Shown here: piece after piece, positions 8,591-17,874 of the stretch
Layout of the letters: each line of letters opens with the position of its first letter
Position numbering within the stretch: the first letter of the stretch is position 1
Assembly: GCF_052089425.1 (NCBI RefSeq)
Contig: NZ_JBQCZW010000008.1
Span: 12,023 to 76,022 of the forward strand
Direction of reading: 5' to 3'
DNA: 64,000 bases
Source of the DNA: Ancrocorticia sp052089425
GTDB taxonomy: Bacteria; Actinomycetota; Actinomycetes; Actinomycetales; Actinomycetaceae
Notes under the pieces: model-generated
Told to the model about the DNA's origin: nothing
Database searches by the model: none
Seen by the model: the letters and a program-made list of their open reading frames with translations, nothing else
Position numbers and translations under genes: made by a program

Positions 8591-9123
8591 TGCCCCGCAG
8601 GCGAAAGCCTGACGTCCAGGAGCTTAGCCGTGAGGAGCAGTCCCAGCTGGCCCGTGACATTGTCACGCGCCAGCTGGCGATGATGGATCGTTCGCGTGTC
8701 CAGCTGGAACGAACGCTGGCGCGCAAAGAGATTCCGGCGGACGTGGGTGAGGAAGTGCTGGCGCGCTACGAGGAACTGGGGCTAATCGATGATCGGCACT
8801 TCGCGGAAGTGTTGACACGCACCCGGTTCGCGGAGAAGGGTGCATCCCGGCGCGCCATCGCAGCCGAACTTGAGCAAAAGGGTGTTGAGCGGAGCATCAT
8901 CGAACAGGCAGCTGAACAAATTGATTCGGATGCTGAGTTTGAAGCGGCTGTTGATTTGGCCTCAAAAAAGCTGCGCATCGCCGGCGGGAAGCCAGAGACG
9001 CTCTACCAGAGGACGTACGCAATGCTGGCACGCCGCGGATTTAGCTCAGGTATGTGCAGTTCGGCGTTGCGAACAGCCCGGGAGCGGCTGGATAGTGAGC
9101 AGGATCAGGAAAACTGGGGGTAA
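8590..9123 (+). CDS. recX: RecA regulator RecX
   Basis: Modulator that binds RecA filaments and limits their activity. The 177-residue protein is made of short helical repeats typical of the family: ARDIVTRQLAMMDRSR, YEELGLIDDRHFAEVLTRTR, KGASRRAIAAELEQKGVE and the later LYQRTYAMLARRGFSSGMC. Length and location directly after recA, with a TAATG overlap, make the call secure. It should share recA's SOS induction. The protein ends about 30 nt before miaB, which seems to have its own promoter. Confidence 0.93.
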   Translation: MPRRRKPDVQELSREEQSQLARDIVTRQLAMMDRSRVQLERTLARKEIPADVGEEVLARYEELGLIDDRHFAEVLTRTRFAEKGASRRAIAAELEQKGVERSIIEQAAEQIDSDAEFEAAVDLASKKLRIAGGKPETLYQRTYAMLARRGFSSGMCSSALRTARERLDSEQDQENWG

Positions 9124-9142
9124 TTGCTGGGTGCTGCTGGAT

Positions 9143-9148
9143 TAGACT
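9143..9148 (+). promoter_or_regulatory. Putative -10 element of a leaderless miaB promoter
   Basis: TAGACT ends 8 nt before the miaB ATG and no Shine-Dalgarno sequence is present, which fits transcription starting at or within a couple of bases of the start codon. No clear -35 is seen. Confidence 0.5.
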
Positions 9149-9156
9149 AGAACGCG

Positions 9157-10689
9157 ATGTCTGAACTACCACGCACGTATGCCATCCGCACGCTCGGATG
9201 CCAAATGAACGTCCACGATTCCGAGCGCCTTGCCGGCCTTATGCAGGAGGCCGGCTACGTCCCGGTTGCACAGGTGCCGCACAAGGCCGCCCGAGCGACC
9301 GAGGCGGGCGATCAAGGTGCGGATGTTGTGATCCTCAACACCTGCTCGGTCCGTGAAAACGCTTCTAACCGCCTGTTCGGCAACCTCGGCCAACTCGCAT
9401 CGGTTAAGCGCGAGCGTCCCGGCATGCAAATTGCCGTGGGAGGGTGCTTGGCTCAACAGATGCGCGAGGGCATCGTGGATCGGGCGCCGTGGGTAGATGC
9501 CGTGTTGGGCACACACAATCTGGACGTTCTGCCTGCTCTGCTGGAGCGCGCCCGCCACAATCATGAGGCGGCCGTGGAGATTGAGGAATCGCTCAAGGTA
9601 TTTCCCTCAACTCTGCCCACCAAACGCGAGTCTGCATACGCCGGCTGGGTGTCCATTTCCGTGGGATGCAATAACACGTGCACGTTCTGCATCGTTCCTC
9701 ACCTGAGGGGCAAGGAACGCGACCGCCGCCCGGGCGATGTCCTGAGTGAGGTCGAGGCGCTGGTTGCGCAGGGCGCCATCGAAGTGACCCTGCTGGGCCA
9801 AAACGTCAACTCCTACGGCGTGGGTTTTGGCGATCGGCAAGCTTTCAGCAAGCTGCTGCGTGCATGCGGTCAGATTGACGGGCTCGAGAGGGTGCGCTTT
9901 ACCTCCCCTCACCCCGCCGCGTTCACAGACGACGTCATCGAGGCGATGGCGGAAACACCGAACGTTATGCCGTCTTTGCATATGCCGATGCAATCGGGTT
10001 CGGATCGAATCCTGCGCGCGATGCGGCGCTCATATCGTTCGAAGAAGTTCTTGGGGATCATCGATCGGGTGCGTGAACTTATCCCCGACGCGGCTATCAC
10101 CACGGATATCATCGTTGGCTTCCCCGGGGAAACCGAAGAGGATTTTCAGGCAACCTTGGATGTGGTGGAGAAGTCCCGCTTTTCCGACGCCTTTACCTTC
10201 ATCTACTCGCCCCGCCCCGGCACCCCCGCGGCGGACATGGACGAGCAGGTGCCAGCCGATGTGGTCAAGGAACGCTACAACCGCCTGCTCGCCTTACAGA
10301 AGCGTATTGCGGAGGAAGAGAACGTGGCGCGCGTAGGCCGCGAGGTCGAGGTGCTTGTTTCTTCCGGCGAGGGCCGCAAGGATGCCCAAACCCACCGCGT
10401 CTCGGGGCGAGGGGCTGACAACCGGCTGGTTCACGTTGCCCTGCCCGAGGGGCTGAGCGAATCCGAACGGCCACGCCCCGGCGATATGGTGCGGGCGGTG
10501 GTCACACACGGCGCTCCCCATCATTTGGTTGCCGATTCAGCGCTTGACGGTGGCCCGTTTGAGATCCGCCGTACCCGGGCCGGCGATGCGTGGGCGGCGC
10601 GCGAGCGCAGGGCCGCCGAACTTCAGGCGGAGGCCGAAGGCAAGGTACCCGTGTCCATCGGTATGCCGAAGCTTCGTGTTGGAGTTTAA
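9157..10689 (+). CDS. miaB: tRNA-2-methylthio-N6-dimethylallyladenosine synthase MiaB
   Basis: Radical-SAM methylthiotransferase that adds the 2-methylthio group to i6A37 of tRNAs. The N-terminal domain has the three cluster cysteines Cys15, Cys63 and Cys97 (GCQMNVHDSE, NTCSVRENA, GGCLAQ). The radical SAM site is CNNTCTFC (Cys171, 175, 178). A TRAM-type segment lies near residues 390-455, followed by a charged tail of about 50 residues common in actinobacterial versions. At 510 residues it is a usual length. The next gene is miaA, which makes the i6A substrate, so the two act in sequence. Confidence 0.95.
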   Translation: MSELPRTYAIRTLGCQMNVHDSERLAGLMQEAGYVPVAQVPHKAARATEAGDQGADVVILNTCSVRENASNRLFGNLGQLASVKRERPGMQIAVGGCLAQQMREGIVDRAPWVDAVLGTHNLDVLPALLERARHNHEAAVEIEESLKVFPSTLPTKRESAYAGWVSISVGCNNTCTFCIVPHLRGKERDRRPGDVLSEVEALVAQGAIEVTLLGQNVNSYGVGFGDRQAFSKLLRACGQIDGLERVRFTSPHPAAFTDDVIEAMAETPNVMPSLHMPMQSGSDRILRAMRRSYRSKKFLGIIDRVRELIPDAAITTDIIVGFPGETEEDFQATLDVVEKSRFSDAFTFIYSPRPGTPAADMDEQVPADVVKERYNRLLALQKRIAEEENVARVGREVEVLVSSGEGRKDAQTHRVSGRGADNRLVHVALPEGLSESERPRPGDMVRAVVTHGAPHHLVADSALDGGPFEIRRTRAGDAWAARERRAAELQAEAEGKVPVSIGMPKLRVGV

Positions 10690-10698
10690 GGCAACCCC

Positions 10699-11616
10699 GT
10701 GATCATCACGATCGTTGGGCCCACGGCGAGCGGAAAGACGGCCCTGTCTATCGAGGTAGCCGAGGCCCTCGGTGGCCCCGATGCTGTTGAAATCATCTCA
10801 GCCGATGCCATGCAGCGCTACCGTGGCATGGACATCGGGACGGCGAAGATCACCGCCACAGAGCGCCACGGCATCAGGCACCACCAGCTGGATGTTTTGG
10901 ACCTTTCCGCTGAAGCGAGTGTGGCTGCCTACCAGCGCGATGCCCGCCAAGATCTTGAGTCAATCCAGAGCGGCGGCAAGATTCCGATGATCGTGGGTGG
11001 GTCCGGCCTGTACGTCTCCGCCCTGCTGGATGAGCTCGAGTTTCCCGGGCACGATGCCGCGATTCGGGCGCAGCTGGAAGAAGAAGCGGCAGCAGGTGGC
11101 TTTGATCAGCTACTCGCCGAATTGGAGGAGAGGGATCCTCAGTCCCGCCGCACCATAGATCCTCGTAATCAGCGCCGTATCATCCGCGCGCTGGAGGTGA
11201 TCCGCCTGACCGGCGAACCCTTTACTCCCAAGTTCCCGCGGCACACCAGCCACTACGAGGGGTTGGCCACCTTCGCCGTTACGCGCGAGATGCCACTGCT
11301 CGAAGAATCGATCACGGCACGTACGGCGGGGATGTTCGAACAGGGTTTGATTGAAGAGACCCGCACACTACTCGGTCGGGGCCTACGCGAAGCTCCCACC
11401 GCCTCACGCGCCACGGGTTACGCGGAAGCCATCGCTGTGATCGATGGACGGATGAGTGAGGACGAAGCGGCCGATTCGATTTCATTCGCCACGCGACGGC
11501 TGGCCAAGAAGCAGGGGACGTGGTTCCGTGCAGACCCCCGGCTGACATGGCTGGATCTATCCGGTGGTGACATCAACGCCGCAGCTGCCCAGATCGTCCG
11601 GTCGGTACGGAGCTAG
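10699..11616 (+). CDS. miaA: tRNA dimethylallyltransferase MiaA
   Basis: Transfers a dimethylallyl group to A37 of tRNAs that read UNN codons. The 305-residue protein starts at GTG with the P-loop GPTASGKT at residues 7-14, followed by ISADAMQRYRGMDIGTAKI, HHQLDVLD, IVGGSGLYVSALLD, and RRIIRALEVIRLTGEP, all typical and in order. The C-terminal RRLAKKQGTWFR segment matches the family. It lies 9 bp after miaB and provides the MiaB substrate. The next gene, dapF, has its own -10-like element. Confidence 0.95.
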   Translation: MIITIVGPTASGKTALSIEVAEALGGPDAVEIISADAMQRYRGMDIGTAKITATERHGIRHHQLDVLDLSAEASVAAYQRDARQDLESIQSGGKIPMIVGGSGLYVSALLDELEFPGHDAAIRAQLEEEAAAGGFDQLLAELEERDPQSRRTIDPRNQRRIIRALEVIRLTGEPFTPKFPRHTSHYEGLATFAVTREMPLLEESITARTAGMFEQGLIEETRTLLGRGLREAPTASRATGYAEAIAVIDGRMSEDEAADSISFATRRLAKKQGTWFRADPRLTWLDLSGGDINAAAAQIVRSVRS

Positions 11617-11626
11617 CGACCTGTTG

Positions 11627-11632
11627 TAGAGT
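11627..11632 (+). promoter_or_regulatory. Putative -10 element of a leaderless dapF promoter
   Basis: TAGAGT ends 7 nt before the GTG at 11640, with no ribosome binding site. This spacing decides the start: a GTG at 11631 would lie inside the -10 element. Confidence 0.45.
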
Positions 11633-11639
11633 GGCGCCT

Positions 11640-12485
11640 GTGATACCGGCGAACACAACTTTGACCAAGGGCCACGGGGCGGGCAACGATTTCATCATGG
11701 TGCCCGATCCAGAGGGGGCCTTGGAAATCAGCGCGGCGGACGTTGCCGCGCTGTGCAACCGCCACACCGGCATTGGGGCGGATGGGCTGATCCGCGTGGT
11801 CAGGAGCGCAGCTAGCGGGGCCATGGAGGCTCGCGGCGATGCCCCCGAGTGGTTCATGGACTACAGAAACGCGGACGGCTCGATTGCCGAGATGTGTGGT
11901 AACGGAGTGCGCGTGTTTGCCCACTATCTTGCCACCCACGGCCTCGCTTCGCTGGGCCTCGGTGAGCACCTGACGGTGGCCACACGGGGCGGGGACAAGA
12001 CGGTCACTCGGGAGTCGGAATCAATCTACACGGTGGACATGGGGGAGTACGGGCTTCCCTTCGGGGCAGGCGGGGCGGACACCCGCGTCACGGTCCCGGG
12101 CCTGGGCCCGCGCCCCGCGCTGAGCGTCACGATGCCCAATCCGCACACCGTCGTGATTCTGGACAGTATGGCTGAGCTTGATGCCGCCCAGCTTGACCGC
12201 CAGCCCGGCTATGACCCGGTGCCTCGTGAGGGAACAAACCTCGAACTGGTGGTACGCCAGCCTGATCGCGCCCAGATGCGCGTTCTGGAACGGGGCGTGG
12301 GGGAAACACTCGCCTGTGGCACCGGAACCTGCGCCGTGGCTGTTGCTCTGCTCCTTGCCGCCGGCACCACCGAGGGCACCGTCCCGATTCATTCTCCCGG
12401 AGGGGATCTTTCGGTGCGGATCGAAGCTGGCCACGCGCACCTGACCGGGCCTGCACAGCTCGTTGCAGAAATAGCCCTGCGCTAG
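11640..12485 (+). CDS. dapF: Diaminopimelate epimerase DapF
   Basis: Interconverts LL- and meso-diaminopimelate in lysine synthesis, without cofactors. The 281-residue protein has KGHGAGNDF near the N-terminus, the first catalytic cysteine in EMCGNGVRVFA, MPNPHTVV, and the second catalytic cysteine in LACGTGTCAVAVA. The GTG at 11640 is chosen from the spacing to the upstream -10-like element; 11631 would add three residues. It stands beside miaA and faces a convergent methyltransferase gene whose stop is 4 bp away. Since MurE here seems not to be mDAP-specific, DapF may serve lysine synthesis rather than direct wall incorporation of mDAP. Confidence 0.93.
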   Translation: MIPANTTLTKGHGAGNDFIMVPDPEGALEISAADVAALCNRHTGIGADGLIRVVRSAASGAMEARGDAPEWFMDYRNADGSIAEMCGNGVRVFAHYLATHGLASLGLGEHLTVATRGGDKTVTRESESIYTVDMGEYGLPFGAGGADTRVTVPGLGPRPALSVTMPNPHTVVILDSMAELDAAQLDRQPGYDPVPREGTNLELVVRQPDRAQMRVLERGVGETLACGTGTCAVAVALLLAAGTTEGTVPIHSPGGDLSVRIEAGHAHLTGPAQLVAEIALR

Positions 12486-12489
12486 AAAC

Positions 12490-13107
12490 CTACTGGGCCA
12501 CCCGCGTGGCGGCGAGGATCCTGTATCCCTTGGCCGAGGCGATTTTGTTGCAGCCGTATCCTTGGCCTTGGAGCCAGCGCTGGAGGGAATCTGCCCCGAG
12601 GTTCTTTTGCACCACGAGGTAGGCGATCCCTTCCGGGGCCAGCCTGTCCAGCCATGTGGTGAGCAATTCGTGAAGAGCTTCCTTGCCGATGCGCACGGGC
12701 GGGTTGGACCAGATAAGGGAGATGCCCCGCCCATCCAGCGCGTTTTCTGCCTCGGCGGGGGAGAGAACCGTCCCGGTGAGGGAGGAACGTTCGAGATTCT
12801 TTCGGGTCAGGTCGCGGGCGCGTTCGTTCACGTCTACGCCCCATACCTCGCCCGCTCCGGCCTCGCGTGCTAGAGCGAGAGTGATCGGCCCCCATCCGCA
12901 TCCGATATCCACGGCCAGCTGTCCGGCGGAGAGTACGGGTTCGGGAACCTTGTCCAGCAGCACAGCGGTGCCTTTATCAACCTTGTCGTGGGCGAAAACG
13001 CCGCTGTGGGTGAGGACCGAGTATTCACGCCCGCGCAAGTGGACGGTGCGTTCGATATCGGCGCCGGGGGCGGAGGGGGATTCGGAAAAATAGTGCTCGT
13101 TGGTCAC
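12490..13107 (-). CDS. RsmC-like class I SAM methyltransferase (putative 16S rRNA)
   Basis: Predicted SAM-dependent methyltransferase of the RsmC/RlmG type, which modify guanine N2 in rRNA. The 205-residue protein has a LTHSGVFAHDKVDKGTAVLL lead-in, SAM-binding VDIGCGWGPITLALAR, and the substrate-site motif WSNPPVRIG (NPPxR/H is typical of these enzymes). It corresponds to the catalytic half only, like short actinobacterial versions. The GTG start lies 6 nt after a TATCCT -10-like element on this strand, with no Shine-Dalgarno; the longer frame upstream is non-coding and overlaps the hflX leader. The exact rRNA target is not known. Confidence 0.8.
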   Translation of the reverse strand: MTNEHYFSESPSAPGADIERTVHLRGREYSVLTHSGVFAHDKVDKGTAVLLDKVPEPVLSAGQLAVDIGCGWGPITLALAREAGAGEVWGVDVNERARDLTRKNLERSSLTGTVLSPAEAENALDGRGISLIWSNPPVRIGKEALHELLTTWLDRLAPEGIAYLVVQKNLGADSLQRWLQGQGYGCNKIASAKGYRILAATRVAQ

Positions 13108-13113
13108 CGTGTA

Positions 13114-13119
13114 AGGATA
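13114..13119 (-). promoter_or_regulatory. Putative -10 of a leaderless promoter for the methyltransferase gene
   Basis: On the minus strand TATCCT is followed by exactly 6 nt and then the GTG start. It belongs to the leaderless set described in the findings. Confidence 0.45.
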
Positions 13120-13228
13120 CCGCGAGATCGTGGGTGGGTACGGCTGGGAGCGGAATCTCAGCCCCGTGTGCCCACGGCGGGGCCAAAGCGTGCAAAAATG
13201 GGGGTGCAAACCATGGGGCAAGGAGCTT

Positions 13229-14749
13229 ATGAGCCAATCACATAACGAGCCGTCAGTGCACGGAGACGTCGATGACATTCGGTCCGGGCGTGGCACCGCC
13301 CTGCAGGCAGATCCCGCCTACCTTGGCGACTGGGCCGGAGACGGCTTGGAACGCGATGAACGCACTGCGCTTCGCCGGGTAGAGAGTCTCGATGCTGGCA
13401 TTGAACGCGAAGAGGGCGTTGATATTGAGTACCGCCAAGTGCGCTTGGAACGCGTGGTACTCGTTGGCCTGTGGAACGGCGGCACCGAAGAGGCGGCCGA
13501 GGATTCCCTACGCGAGCTTGCCGCACTGGCCGAAACCGCAGGATCCGTTGTACTTGATGGCATCATTCAGCGCCGCGATACACCTGACCCCAGCACGTAT
13601 CTGGGCAAGGGGAAGGCGCACGAGCTGGCCGAGATGGTGGCATCGCTATCCGCCGATACGGTGATTGTTGATTCAGAGCTTGCACCATCCCAGCGGCGCG
13701 CGCTGGAGGACGTGGTGGATGTGAAAGTCATCGACCGCACGGCGCTCATTCTGGACATCTTTGCTCGGCACGCAAAGTCGCGCGAAGGAAAGGCACAGGT
13801 GGAGCTGGCCCAGCTCGAATACCTACTTCCCCGGCTGCGCGGCTGGGGCGATTCGATGTCTCGCCAGGCCGGTGGCCGGGTTGCCGGGGGCGCCGGAATC
13901 GGCTCGCGAGGCCCTGGCGAAACCCAGATCGAACTTGATAGGCGCCGTATTCGTACACGGATGGCTAAGCTTCGCCGCGACATCTCCAAGATGAGTCCGG
14001 CGCGCGAGCAGCAACGATCTGAGCGAAGGGGGAACCGCGTGCCCTCTGTCGCCGTCGTCGGCTATACGAACGCGGGGAAATCTTCTCTATTGAACAAACT
14101 GACCGGGGCGGGCGTTCTGGTGGAAAACGCTCTCTTCGCAACTCTGGACCCCACGGTCCGGCGTGCGGAAACGCGCGACGGGCGCGAATATACGATGTCG
14201 GATACGGTGGGGTTCGTCCGTCAACTTCCCACTCAATTGGTTGAGGCCTTCCGCTCCACGTTAGAGGAGGCGGGGGAGGCCGATGTTCTCCTGCATGTGG
14301 TGGATGCCTCCCACCATGATCCAGTGGGACAGGTGAGCGCCGTTCACGAGGTTCTTCGTGACGTCCCCGGTGCTCAGAAGGCTCGGGAGATCATCGTGTT
14401 GTCCAAGGCGGATCTGGCCGATCCGGTGGATATCGCGGCGCTGCGCTCGCGGTACCCCGGAAGCGTGGCGGTTTCGTGCCTGACCGGCGAGGGTCTTGAT
14501 GAACTCACGGACGTCATTGACGAGGCCCTGCCGCGCCCCACGATCGAAATCAGCACCGTTGTTCCCTATGCAGATGGATCGCTTCTCTCGCGGATTCATG
14601 ACTCGGGCCAGTTGATCGAGCCCGTTCAGTATCGCGAATCGGGTACGTGGGTGCACGCTCTAGTCTCTCAGGAACTCGCCGCTGCTCTGGACGAATCCGC
14701 CGCCTCTGCACCATCGCCGGAACCTCTCAGTGAGGCAGAGGAGCAGTGA
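13229..14749 (+). CDS. hflX: GTPase HflX
   Basis: Ribosome-associated GTPase that can split or rescue stalled ribosomes under stress. The 506-residue protein has an actinobacterial N-terminal extension, the HflX domain (residues about 80-260, with TPDPSTYLGKGK, DRTALILDIFARHA and GPGETQIELDRRRI), then the G domain with G1 GYTNAGKS, DPTVRR, G3 DTVGFVRQLP and G4 SKAD. Start ATG 13229 has AAGGAG just upstream; the longer frame is shadow. The stop overlaps the next gene as GTGA, coupling it to the DinG-like helicase. Adjacent placement to lexA and dapF is normal in actinobacteria. Confidence 0.94.
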   Translation: MSQSHNEPSVHGDVDDIRSGRGTALQADPAYLGDWAGDGLERDERTALRRVESLDAGIEREEGVDIEYRQVRLERVVLVGLWNGGTEEAAEDSLRELAALAETAGSVVLDGIIQRRDTPDPSTYLGKGKAHELAEMVASLSADTVIVDSELAPSQRRALEDVVDVKVIDRTALILDIFARHAKSREGKAQVELAQLEYLLPRLRGWGDSMSRQAGGRVAGGAGIGSRGPGETQIELDRRRIRTRMAKLRRDISKMSPAREQQRSERRGNRVPSVAVVGYTNAGKSSLLNKLTGAGVLVENALFATLDPTVRRAETRDGREYTMSDTVGFVRQLPTQLVEAFRSTLEEAGEADVLLHVVDASHHDPVGQVSAVHEVLRDVPGAQKAREIIVLSKADLADPVDIAALRSRYPGSVAVSCLTGEGLDELTDVIDEALPRPTIEISTVVPYADGSLLSRIHDSGQLIEPVQYRESGTWVHALVSQELAAALDESAASAPSPEPLSEAEEQ

Positions 14750-16674
14750 CGAAGAAGGTTGGGCAGATCCTCGACGCCGTTGTGGAGGGTCTGGGTGGCT
14801 CGCGCCGTGAAGGCCAGGCCACAATGGCCGAGCGAGTGACCGAAGCGTTGGAAAGTGATGGTCACCTGCTCGTGCAGGCCGGAACCGGTACTGGTAAATC
14901 GATCGGCTACCTCGCGCCTGCGATGTACTGGGCCGTGACCTCGGACCATCCCGTCATTATCTCCACGGCTACGCTCGCGCTTCAGCGCCAAATCCTCCTT
15001 CAGGATTCGCCGCGAGTAGCCAAAGCGGTGACTGCCACCACGGGTAAAACGCCCAAGGTGGCCTTGCTCAAGGGGTGGAACAACTACGTCTGCCTGCGTA
15101 AGGCAACGGGAGGTTATCCGGAAGAAGACGCGCTCATATCGCGGGCGGTGGGCGAATACGGGGCAACGGCAACTGGTGAAGAGGTCACGCGGCTGCGCGA
15201 ATGGGCGATGTCCACCGATACGGGTGACCGCGACGATCTTGTCCCCGGGGTGAGCGATCGGGCGTGGCGGCAGGTTTCCCTCAGCAAACCCGAATGCATC
15301 GGCAACAAGTGCCCACTGCGCGATTCGTGCTTTCCCCTGCTTGCGCGTGGGGTTGCCGAAGATGCCGATGTGGTGATCACCAATCACTCGATGCTCGGCA
15401 TCCAAAGCGCGGGAACGCCGGTGCTGCCGGAAGCGGGTGCCTATGTTGTTGACGAGGCGCACGATCTTGTTGACCGTGTCACCAGCCAGCTCACGTCCTC
15501 CATATCGGCACCCGAGGTGGCGGGGCTTGCGCGCCTGCTGCGCCGGGAGAAGATATTGGCCACCGATCTGGAAGCGGCAGGCCAAGCGGTGGGTGATGCT
15601 CTGGACGGCATGAGTGACGGCAGAGTCACCACAATGCCGAACGCCTTAGCCGATGCACTCCTCACGCTGCTCGGGGAACTCCAGCAGGCAAACTCCGATG
15701 TGGCCGACCTCCCGGGCAAGGATGAATCTGATGCTGCGGCCAAGAGCGTGGCGCGCGGGCGGGTTCAGGGGCTGGCGGATGTGGTGGAGCGGCTGCTCTC
15801 CGATGAACGCTCAAGCGGGAAACTCGTCACGTGGGTCCAACGGGATATGGATGACCGTCCCTCCCTGCACGTGGCGCCGCTGGATGTTTCCACCTCGCTC
15901 GCGGACCACCTGTTCGAAGCCAAGCCAGCGGTGCTGACCTCCGCCACACTGGAGCTCGGTGGTTCCTTCCAACATGTGGCCACCGAGGTAGGTTTCACCT
16001 ACCCGAGTCAGGGCCCGTGGGATGGGGTGGATGTGGGCTCACCGTTCGACTACACGAAGCAGGGAATCTTGTATGTAGCCGAGCACCTGCCCACACCGGG
16101 ACGCGATGGCTACGGGGAAGAGCAACTGCGCGAGATCACCGAATTGATTGAGGCAAGCGGCGGCGGAGCGCTGTGCCTGTTCACCTCGCGCCGCGGGGCC
16201 GAACGAGCTGCTGAATACGTGCGCGAACATGGACAAACTCCTGTGCTCGTTCAGGGAGAGGACCAGCTGCCCACCCTCGTGCGGGAGTTCAGCGAGAACG
16301 ATGAGGTGTCCCTCTTTGGGACGCTGTCCCTGTGGCAGGGCGTGGACGTTCCGGGGCGGACGTGCCGGCTGGTCATCATTGACCGTATTCCCTTCCCACG
16401 GCCGGACGAGCCTCTCTCGCAGGCTCGCACTCAGGCTGTCAGCGCGAGCGGGGGTAACGGCTTCATGCAGGTGGCTGCTGCTCACGCGGCGCTTCTGCTG
16501 GCGCAGGGTGCGGGAAGGCTCGTGCGGCGCACAGACGATAAGGGGGTTGTGGCGATCTTGGATCCTCGGCTGCGTACTGCCCGATATGCCGGATTCCTCC
16601 TCTCCTCGCTTCCGCCCATGTGGCGCACAACGGACGCCACGGTGGTGCGAGAAGTGCTTGCCCGGCTGCGTTGA
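14746..16674 (+). CDS. DinG-like ATP-dependent DNA helicase (XPD/Rad3 family)
   Basis: Superfamily 2 helicase, 642 residues. Walker A is QAGTGTGKS (about residues 39-47), and the DEAH box is VVDEAHDLVDR. Four cysteines compatible with an iron-sulfur cluster lie between motifs I and II: NYVCLRK, then PECIGNKCPLRDSC. C-terminal helicase motifs include LFTSRRGAERAAEYV, SLWQGVDVPG and AQGAGRLVRR. These features fit DinG/YoaA proteins that unwind damaged or structured DNA. The GTG start overlaps the hflX stop, so it is co-translated with hflX. No LexA box is seen near it. Confidence 0.88.
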   Translation: MTKKVGQILDAVVEGLGGSRREGQATMAERVTEALESDGHLLVQAGTGTGKSIGYLAPAMYWAVTSDHPVIISTATLALQRQILLQDSPRVAKAVTATTGKTPKVALLKGWNNYVCLRKATGGYPEEDALISRAVGEYGATATGEEVTRLREWAMSTDTGDRDDLVPGVSDRAWRQVSLSKPECIGNKCPLRDSCFPLLARGVAEDADVVITNHSMLGIQSAGTPVLPEAGAYVVDEAHDLVDRVTSQLTSSISAPEVAGLARLLRREKILATDLEAAGQAVGDALDGMSDGRVTTMPNALADALLTLLGELQQANSDVADLPGKDESDAAAKSVARGRVQGLADVVERLLSDERSSGKLVTWVQRDMDDRPSLHVAPLDVSTSLADHLFEAKPAVLTSATLELGGSFQHVATEVGFTYPSQGPWDGVDVGSPFDYTKQGILYVAEHLPTPGRDGYGEEQLREITELIEASGGGALCLFTSRRGAERAAEYVREHGQTPVLVQGEDQLPTLVREFSENDEVSLFGTLSLWQGVDVPGRTCRLVIIDRIPFPRPDEPLSQARTQAVSASGGNGFMQVAAAHAALLLAQGAGRLVRRTDDKGVVAILDPRLRTARYAGFLLSSLPPMWRTTDATVVREVLARLR

Positions 16675-16779
16675 GTGTTGGTAGATGTGAGTTTTCGTTT
16701 TAGGGCGGCGAGTTACTCAACAAGTCCGTAAACTAGGGGTCGTGGCAGAACTGCTGCCCCTAATGTGTGAGGAGTTGCT

Positions 16780-17790
16780 GTGACAAGCACACCTGAAGTC
16801 CAATCAGTTGTTGATCCCCAACCGCCCGCCGCTACAGCACCAGATAAAGGCTCAAAACTCGCCGTCATCGGAGCCGGAGCCGTGGGCTCCGCATGCGTAT
16901 ACGCTTCCATGATCAAGGGAGTTGCACGCGAATACGCTCTGTATGACATTGCCGAAACGAAGGTCAAGGCTGAAGCTTTGGACATCGCTCAGGGATCCCA
17001 GTTTGCCCCGGTGGCAACGGTTGAAGGGTCCTCTGACATGGCGGTCATTAAGGACGCAGACGTTGTGGTGATCACCGCCGGAGCCAAGCAGAAGCCCGGA
17101 CAATCACGGCTGGACCTCGCCGGGGCCACGATCAACATCATGAAGGATGTGATCCCTAAGGCGGTGGAGCAGGCACCGAACGCCGTGTTCCTTATGGTGG
17201 CTAATCCAGTCGATGTTGTCACGTACGCGGGGCTCAAGATTTCTGGAATGAGCCCCAATCAGTTCTTCGGTTCGGGCACCGTGCTGGATTCATCGCGGCT
17301 GCGCTACCTCATCGCTCAGCACTGCGGCGTATCCGCCCAGACTGTCCACGCGTACATTGCCGGTGAACACGGCGATTCGGAAATTCCCCTGTGGTCCTCG
17401 GCCACCATCGGTGCCGTTCCACTTCTTCAGTGGGGCGAAACGGTTGATGGAGAGCGCTTGGACGAGGGACTGCGCGAATCGATCCACCACGAGGTGGTCA
17501 ACTCCGCCTACTCGATTATTGAAGGCAAGGGCGCCACAAACTACGCGATCGGTCTATCCGTTGCGCAGATTGCTGGAACTATTCTTCGCGACGAGCGGCG
17601 AATCCTTCCGGTATCCACCCTGCTGGATGATTGGATGGGAATCTCGGACGTCTGCATGTCCGTCCCCACCATCGTTGGACGCGCAGGTGTTGGCCGGCGC
17701 TTAGTTCCCGTTGTCACGCCTGATGAGTACAGGGGCCTTCGCGCCTCTGCCGATTCCATCCGTCAGGTCGCGGCGAAGTTTGGGGTCTAA
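16780..17790 (+). CDS. ldh: L-lactate dehydrogenase
   Basis: NAD-dependent reduction of pyruvate to L-lactate, the end step of fermentative glycolysis. The 336-residue protein has about 25 extra N-terminal residues, then the NAD-binding VIGAGAVGSACVYASMI, ITAGAKQKPGQSRLDL (substrate Arg near 110), ANPVDVVTY, GSGTVLDSSRLR, and the catalytic-histidine motif GEHGDSEIP with His197. The QKPGQSR loop marks lactate rather than malate specificity. GAGGAG stands 5 nt before the GTG start. It ends at a strong terminator shared with convergent lexA. Confidence 0.95.
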   Translation: MTSTPEVQSVVDPQPPAATAPDKGSKLAVIGAGAVGSACVYASMIKGVAREYALYDIAETKVKAEALDIAQGSQFAPVATVEGSSDMAVIKDADVVVITAGAKQKPGQSRLDLAGATINIMKDVIPKAVEQAPNAVFLMVANPVDVVTYAGLKISGMSPNQFFGSGTVLDSSRLRYLIAQHCGVSAQTVHAYIAGEHGDSEIPLWSSATIGAVPLLQWGETVDGERLDEGLRESIHHEVVNSAYSIIEGKGATNYAIGLSVAQIAGTILRDERRILPVSTLLDDWMGISDVCMSVPTIVGRAGVGRRLVPVVTPDEYRGLRASADSIRQVAAKFGV

Positions 17791-17813
17791 AGTCAAGCAA
17801 GAGGCATAACGTC

Positions 17814-17849
17814 AAAGGCGGGAGCAGCTCAATGGCTGTTCCCGCCTTT
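17814..17849. terminator. Bidirectional terminator between ldh and lexA
   Basis: AAAGGCGGGAGCAGC (17814-17828) pairs with GCTGTTCCCGCCTTT (17835-17849) as a 15-bp stem with one G-U pair and a 6-nt loop. Short A and T runs on the two ends allow it to act on either strand, and it sits between two converging genes. Confidence 0.85.
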
Positions 17850-17874
17850 ACTGGTTCCAGTACTCACCCCGTCA

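Noticed and set aside
14668..15585. 305-residue open frame antisense to the DinG-like gene
   Set aside because: Overlaps two real genes, no recognisable domain, and codon use mirrors the sense strand.
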